This document shows, piece after piece, positions 59,042 to 64,000 of a stretch of DNA of 64,000 nt (the stretch's first letter is position 1; each line of letters starts with the position of its first letter). Source of the stretch: Podocnemis expansa (Eukaryota > Chordata > Testudines > Podocnemididae). Both the position numbers and the translations under genes were made by a program. Below the pieces are notes generated by a model, which ran no database searches, had not been told where the DNA came from, and saw only the letters and a program-made list of their open reading frames with translations. The stretch covers positions 138,421,298 through 138,485,297 of the forward strand of contig ML681963.1 in NCBI GenBank assembly GCA_007922195.1, written 5' to 3'.

Positions 59042-59645
59042 TCTTTCCCCTCTTTCCGTTATCTATGGCAGTTTGAGCTCTAATTGTAGAGTCCTGATTC
59101 TATTCTCTCTGACACTAGTGTAGACCAGGAGTAACTGTACTAAAGTCATTTGCTGTAATGTAGTGCATTTCCAGCATAAATAAGGCCAGAAACAGGCACA
59201 GAAATGCTATGAGTCCCATTAGAGCTATCAATTAATAGCTCTGGTTAGTAATATAAAAAAATGCCAAATTACATGCACGTTCTGGGGTTTGCAGCTCTGC
59301 TCACATGCATAAAATACTCATACAAGTAAGTGTAGGATTAAGTCATTAGATTGTAAATCCCTACAGGGTACAGACTTTCTGAGTATTTTTATTTTGACTA
59401 AGCACATTGTCTGGGCCTAAATACTCACATTTAGAGAAATAACTAATACAAAAGTTACTTATTTGTTACAATATCTGTCATTAATATTTATTTCCCTGTA
59501 GTTCATTCAGTAAATCCACATGGCTTCTCAAAATATATCCCCAAGATTCAGAGCCAGAAATAAAGTAGATTTATTAAAACAAAAAAAACAAAAAAACCCG
59601 ATCTTCCTCAGGAAAGAAAGGTTCATAAGAATGGTTTTTATTTAC
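59042..59645. other. Intron 2, near exon 2; old repeat fragment
   Basis: 59340-59430 contains GATTGTAAATCCCTACAGGG and TAAGCACATTGTCTGGGCC, an old amniote repeat related to 61570-61690. No exon. Confidence 0.45.
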
Positions 59646-59743
59646 CTTCCAAAAATAGGACCTCCCAGAAGCTGCAGAACACCAAAGGTTGTCTGGAGGT
59701 AGCCAAATCCAACTGAATCCAATCCCAGGCTCTTTGCCAAGTA
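59646..59743 (-). CDS. SLC22A18: SLC22A18 coding exon 2 (TM2)
   Basis: 98 nt. It begins directly after a TTTAG acceptor with the codons for YLAKSLGLDS and continues through GFGYLQTTFGVLQLLGGP to FG plus two bases of an Arg codon, before the donor GTAAAT. The match to human SLC22A18 is nearly continuous across this exon. It encodes the first luminal loop, TM2 and the start of MFS motif A (GGPIFGR), which is completed by the next exon. The frame is open throughout. A degenerate copy of the first half of the exon and its acceptor lies 112 bp upstream in the gene (59799-59875). Confidence 0.95.
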
Positions 59744-59798
59744 CTAAATAAAGTGGAGAAAAATTAAGCAGAGAAAAAGAAAAAGAAAGCAGAGAAAA

Positions 59799-59875
59799 GG
59801 GTTGTCTAGTAGTGGCCAAATCCAACTGAATCTAAATGCAGGCTCTTCGCCAAGTACTAAATAAAGCAGAGAAGA
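59799..59875 (-). pseudogene. Partial duplicate of SLC22A18 exon 2 (pseudo-exon)
   Basis: This stretch repeats 59687-59763 at an offset of 112 bp with scattered substitutions. It covers the branch/acceptor region, the AG (59857-59858) and the first 50 or so bases of exon 2. In the exon 2 frame it reads YLAKSLHLDSVGFGHY followed by TAG, where the functional exon has Tyr-Leu-Gln. There is no donor equivalent. The purine-rich GAAAAAGAAAAAG segment between the copies may have promoted slippage. It lies upstream of the true exon in the transcript, so it offers a decoy acceptor. Confidence 0.85.
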
Positions 59876-61055
59876 AGTATGTTACTTTTCTGAATGTTAA
59901 AGACCTTAATGTTAGTAAGTACAGGACTATAGTAAAAAGTGTTCATGTGGTTCAATGTCAAAATAAAGCAACAGTGCTTGAGATGCACTATACAGAGCAT
60001 GAGAAATACCGAGTTTATTTGATAAAAACTCCAGGCCTAGAACACTGGTCAATGTACATCAACAGGGGTAGCCTGGGGAGCGCTAGCAGAGCTGGTGCCC
60101 TGAGGCCAGAGACTGTGGCACTGTCACCCTGCCTCTGGAATGGCTGGTCTGCCCCAAGGGACACAGCCAGCCAGGATGTGGTACGGCTTCCAGCGGCAGC
60201 ACTCCAGGGTCAGGAGCACTTCTAGAGCACCATGCTGGGGCCTGGTTCCCTGGGGGCCCTGGTGCAGTAGCCTGACAGTGCTCCCCTGACTTTGAATTGT
60301 CACCATCAGATACTGAACCACTTGCTGGCCAGGCCCTCTGCTGGGGCAGACCAGCCAGTGCCATGCACAGTGGTCTCTGGCCCTGAGTCTCAGCCTGCCC
60401 AGTACTGATGGGCCAGACCCCCTCCAGTGCCTATCAACAGCGCCACAAGTGGCAGGTCTACTACATGGCCCCAGGGCTTGGCATGCCTAAGCACTACCCT
60501 GCCCACAGGCTGGCCACTACAGTAGGGAGGCAAGGCCCCAGGCTTGAGAGGGGGACACAGGAAAGTGGGCAGCCCAAAATCCCTTGTCCCCCCTTCGTGA
60601 GACAGAGAAGCTTTCACTACATAGCTCTTTTCCAGGTCTGGGTCTGGAAGGTACCTGGTGTTTCACAGCTAAATATAGGATGGCATAAGTAGTTAGCAGA
60701 TATTTCAAGGGACTGTTCATGGTTAAGTGGCCTGTTAACATCCCAGTAGTTATAGGACATAAAAAGGGAGCGGTTCTTCAGTATCTAGCAAAAAGTTACG
60801 AATTTAAACTCCAAGTGCTATGCACGGCTTCCTTTGAGGACAAGGATTTTCACCCACAATGTTTCTGTCTTTTATCATTTTCTGCAAGTTCATCGAGGGC
60901 ATAATGATTGTCTAGTTTCACTCACATTGTAATAAGCCATTAAAGAGGTGCACTAAATGCCCTAATAATGACAGCTGTAACCCACTAATACAAGGGTATT
61001 AACAGGCCACTTTTTGTTTGAATGGTTCCTTAGAATATGTTTTAACTACTTATAC
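59876..61055. other. Intron 1 of SLC22A18, no recognised feature
   Basis: GC-richer part 60060-60660 has frames of 75-129 codons without recognisable domains. No exon identified. Confidence 0.45.
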
Positions 61056-61056
61056 T

Positions 61057-61245
61057 AAACAAACCAGGAGTCCTGTGGCACTTTGAAAGACTAACAAATT
61101 TATTGGACAAGCTTTCATTGGAGAAATTCCTACTTCTTCAAAAGCTTTGAGGATGGGGAACTTACAGAAGGTCTTTAAAGCATCTGATGAAATGGGATTT
61201 TCCCATGAAAGCTCATGCAATAAATAAATTTGTTAGTCTGTTGCC
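61057..61245. mobile_element. Penelope-like pLTR foldback (intron 1)
   Basis: The minus-oriented tail (CCAGGAGTCCTGTGGCAC, then GACTAACAAATTTATTGG) is followed directly by the plus-oriented tail (GCATCTGATGAAATGGG, CCCATGAAAGCTCATGC, AATAAATTTGTTAGTC). There is no coding sequence between them. Confidence 0.75.
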
Positions 61246-61874
61246 AAGTTCCAAAGGGGTGGCCCTCATAAAAAAACCTTTGCTCTTTCTACCACATAGC
61301 CCTTTATATATCAGGAAACGCCCTTCCAAAATCTTCAATGTCACCATTTTATCACTCTTCAAATCCCTCTTTAAAATTAATCTCTTGCATGGCACCTATA
61401 GCAAGCTGCCACTAGATAAGTGTCATGTAGTGAATACAGCTCCTGATTGGCTTATTACACCCACAAACATTTCACAAAGCAGGATATGATCAGATAGCCT
61501 ATTAATATTACCTCATGTTCCTTCCACATGCCAGCTTGTTAGTTTACTTACCTATTACAACCTGTCCTTTATATTACAATCTTTTTGGAGCAGGCAAGGA
61601 CTGTACTTTGTGTTTGTCCATGGCCTGGCATAATATGCCACAGATCTAGTGGAGGCCTCTAGGCACTACTATAATAAGCATAATCATATATCTGTTGTTA
61701 TTTGTGTGCATCTATCCACTGAATTCAGTGACATCTGACATTCTTGTCAAATCTAAACTTTCTCCTCTCTTTCCTGGTAGGAAAGTCCCCTGTAACACTG
61801 CTGAAAAATTGAATAGTCTGGGTTGAAAGAAAGAAGTAGTCTGATCTTCTAAATAAGGTTCAATTGGTACTCAC
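61246..61874. other. Intron 1, 5' end; old repeat fragment
   Basis: 61570-61690: GCAGGCAAGGACTGTACTTT, then CTAGGCACTACTATAATAAGC, a degraded old amniote repeat. Otherwise unrecognised. Confidence 0.45.
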
Positions 61875-62051
61875 TGGAATGATCCCAATCTGCATGAACA
61901 AGCAGGTCAAGTCCATGGCTGTGATCAGATAGGTGAGCCGGATCACCTGCTGCTTTTGGATCATATTTTCTGGCTTGTTTTGGTCCTGCATGATCTCGTT
62001 CTTGAATTTCAGTTCCTGTTTCTCTCCTCCAGAGCTGGCTCCTTCACCCAT
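61875..62051 (-). CDS. SLC22A18: SLC22A18 coding exon 1 (N-terminus, TM1)
   Basis: Encodes 59 residues starting MGEGASSGG. The first 35 or so are hydrophilic and charged, a cytosolic N-tail. They are followed by TM1 with the family-typical stretch LTYLITAMDLTCLFMQ, matching the human LTYVLAATELTCLFMQ segment. The exon ends after a complete Pro codon (phase 0), followed by the donor GTGAGT. Upstream of the ATG is a possible acceptor (CCCTTTCAG, AG at 62074-62075), which would make 62052-62073 the end of the 5'UTR and imply a further noncoding exon upstream, as in human transcripts. The start codon is the only Met before the tail in this frame. The tail itself is poorly conserved, so the start is likely but not proven. 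Confidence 0.9.
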
Positions 62052-62178
62052 TCTGCTTAGGCAGAATTGTAACCTGAAAGGGAACTTTCACCTAGGAACA
62101 TGAGCTCATTTACATAAGTGCAAAAGTCATATTTGCAGTTTGAGGCTTAAGAGCATACAAGCTGCTGAGTCACTATGT

Positions 62179-62350
62179 CAGTGTTTTCCAACCTGTGTGC
62201 AGTCAGGTCTGAGCAAGTGTGCCACAAAATTTTTTGAAAAACTACTCAAAGATCTCTGGATTGGCTCATTGGCTCATGAATATTCATGAGTTCAAATTAA
62301 TTAAAAGGTAGCAAGGTGTGCCATGGCAGAGAAAATGTTGGGAACCACTG
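62179..62350. mobile_element. hAT-type MITE with exact 8-bp TSD, upstream of SLC22A18 exon 1
   Basis: Ends CAGTGTTTTCCAACC and GTTGGGAACCACTG. CACTATGT is duplicated at 62171-62178 and 62351-62358. 172 bp. It lies about 105 bp upstream of the putative acceptor of coding exon 1, so it is either in the promoter or in a 5'UTR intron. Confidence 0.9.
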
Positions 62351-62358
62351 CACTATGT

Positions 62359-64000
62359 TTTGCTGAGGTGTTTTATTTCTTCTTTTTTTTAAAAAAAAAA
62401 ATCATTTTTGCAAATGAAGACTATCTATGTTATCTTTGATTCAGACATTAGAGTGTATCAAAGATGGCCACTTTAACAACAAGGAATCATGATGTTTCTC
62501 ATTTTAGATTTGAGATTTAACCATTGGATTAAGAGACCTGTCCTAGTATTGGAGAAGGCTATTTTGAGAATCCCAGCAGATCTGAACTGAACTCAGTACT
62601 AAAGGGCTGAGGATATGTCTATACTGATGGCGGCAAAATCGCTGCTGTCAGCACAATCGTCTGGGAATGATTCAGCAGCACGCTCCAGAAATCCCATCAG
62701 CAGCTCCAGCCCCAAAACTGGAGTTGCTAAAAGCCAAACGCAAGCCATTTGCAGTTGGCTTCCCCTAGTGTGTCTTGGCAGCTTAGAAAGTTGTGTGCAG
62801 ATACCCAAGGTAGTTTACGTACCTTGCATATCTGCCATCACCAGCCACCGAGAATCCCTGTAAATATGGACTAGGGCTAAGATTATAGAGCACAGCAATC
62901 ACTCACTTCTTAACTTTTACTGAGTCAGCACTTCAAGAGAATGTTAAATTACCACTTTCTATTCAGCTGTTTTGGGTTCTCCAAGTGCTGGCTCTTTTTT
63001 AAAAATAGGGGGGCAAACTAAAATAAACATGATTTGTATTTCTTTTTAAAAGTTGAAAATGAAACGTGACATGGAATCACATTCAATCAATTAGTTTTTA
63101 TGCTACTTTCCATGCAAGCCTTGATAAATCTACGTCACAACCAGGAGCCAGTCCAAAAACGTAGGCACCCCTAGATGTGAGGCCATGAAGGTCCCCCCAA
63201 CACCATCCCATCACTGAGAGACCAGCAACAGCGCAAAACTCACTGGTTCCCACCACCACCGAAAAGCTACCACAGATGTTAACTCTTTTGGTGGTGGCAA
63301 CAGTACATGGAAACACCCCCTTTCCCCTGCTGCTGTTGCTACTGAAAAAAGCTGCTGCCAATGGCACTTTCAGCAGTGGATGGTGAGAGAGGAATCGCAA
63401 CTCTTTTTTTTAGGTGCCAGAAGGAATTCACCTCCCTGGCTGCCACAGCTAAGTATCAGAGGCAAAATGTGTCACCCAGGATTTATCAAGCCCTGTTTTA
63501 CCAGATAAGTCCCAATGCTGGAGAAATGCCTGATCTCACTCAGAGATAACTGAGGTACTCTCCAGATTAGGACAGGACCCAATGGATCTAAAAGGAAATA
63601 TAAGGTGCAGAGAGCCAAGAACTCAGAGCTTTGACTCCAGTGAAAGACTGTATAGACATCATGCTTTGAACACTTCAAATGGCTGATCGGCTGCAGATGC
63701 TCTTGTGCTGACTTTACTGTGCTCACGTATTGTAGCTCATGTATGCAATGTGTGCTTGTTATTATACTATCACGGGGGCCAGAGGCCTGGATTTGGGAAG
63801 AGATCAGTGACCTATTTATAAATTTTAAGGCTAAAAGGATCACTGTGATCGGCTTACTGTGTGTTGCCATCCCTGGGGGACATAAAGGACAGGCCAAATG
63901 GGCAAGGTGGAAGCCATATAGTTAAGGCCAGGACTTCAACACCATGAGAAGATTGCAAGGTGATCGTTTAATTATCCTGATCGTGATTCGAATTTTCTGA
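62359..64000. other. Upstream of SLC22A18 coding exon 1; no promoter recognised
   Basis: No CpG-rich promoter-like segment is evident. 63805-63870 (AAGGCTAAAAGGATCACTG) is a possible antisense CR1 remnant. A 5' noncoding exon may lie here or beyond the window. Confidence 0.4.

Larger units (their letters stand above)
44398..62073 (-). other. SLC22A18: SLC22A18 gene, 5' half (four coding exons)
   Basis: Gene span assembled by eye from four minus-strand exons whose joined translation follows human SLC22A18, an MFS transporter of the organic cation/drug antiporter type in endomembranes and apical membranes. Exon phases are continuous (0, then 2, 1 and 2 bases carried over) and every junction has GT/AG. 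The recovered part is 554 nt, about 184 residues of a protein of roughly 410-420. Intron 1 is 2.1 kb, intron 2 is 12.0 kb (swollen by a DIRS-like element and hAT copies) and intron 3 is 2.9 kb. The exons for TM6-TM12 were not found at lower coordinates. In mammals the gene lies in the CDKN1C-PHLDA2 imprinted region; no neighbour of that region is visible here. Confidence 0.9.

Noticed and set aside
59574..59825. 83-codon minus-strand frame covering SLC22A18 exon 2
   Set aside because: Wrong frame. The exon 2 frame gives the transporter peptide and is bounded by splice sites.

Overview
The window is vertebrate nuclear DNA from a repeat-rich, non-avian sauropsid, most likely a turtle. That identification is an inference from the repeats: CR1 LINE tails, DIRS-like tyrosine-recombinase retrotransposons, Penelope-like elements with inverted pLTRs, MIR fragments, several hAT-type elements with exact 8-bp target-site duplications, and TIR elements starting GG(C/G)TATGTCTACAC. 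Gene density is very low and almost every longer open frame lies inside a repeat.

The one host gene I can support is the 5' half of SLC22A18 (also called ORCTL2, TSSC5), a major facilitator superfamily transporter, on the minus strand at about 62073-44398. Four coding exons (61875-62051, 59646-59743, 47456-47601, 44398-44530) join in consistent phases, are bounded by GT/AG, and encode about 184 N-terminal residues covering roughly TM1-TM5 and MFS motif A. Exons for the C-terminal half should lie at lower coordinates. I could not find them, so the left 44 kb is either a very large intron 4 or holds exons I cannot see by eye. A partial, stop-containing duplicate of exon 2 sits in intron 1.

Layout from the left. 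400-1500: CR1 split by a Penelope-like copy. 1617-1996: TTTCGAAA-type TIR element. 2790-4000: probable LTR on the minus strand. 4-23 kb: mostly unrecognised sequence with CR1, MIR and hAT fragments. 23595-24923 and 27220-27870: large palindromic elements with GC-rich cores, flanking a Penelope-like element with a GIY-YIG type ORF (26548-27219). 31-38 kb: MIR carrying a hAT, then a CR1 that received a DIRS-like element (copy A, minus), which was itself hit twice by palindromic TIR elements. 38-44 kb: TIR element, CR1 and hAT copies.

Inside SLC22A18: intron 3 carries a hAT copy and a MIR. Intron 2 (12 kb) carries a second, antisense DIRS-like element (copy B, 47.8-53.5 kb), another palindromic TIR element whose core is an assembly gap (54594-54993), and a cluster of nested hAT elements (55.9-59.0 kb). 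Intron 1 carries a folded-back Penelope-like tail.

The window therefore shows a poorly constrained transporter locus enlarged by layered transposition. The most unusual material is the family of kilobase-scale palindromes with GC-rich hairpin cores, and the contrast between the two DIRS copies: one lost its recombinase and changed its RT active site, the other kept terminal and internal inverted repeats but is broken by stops and a CR1.
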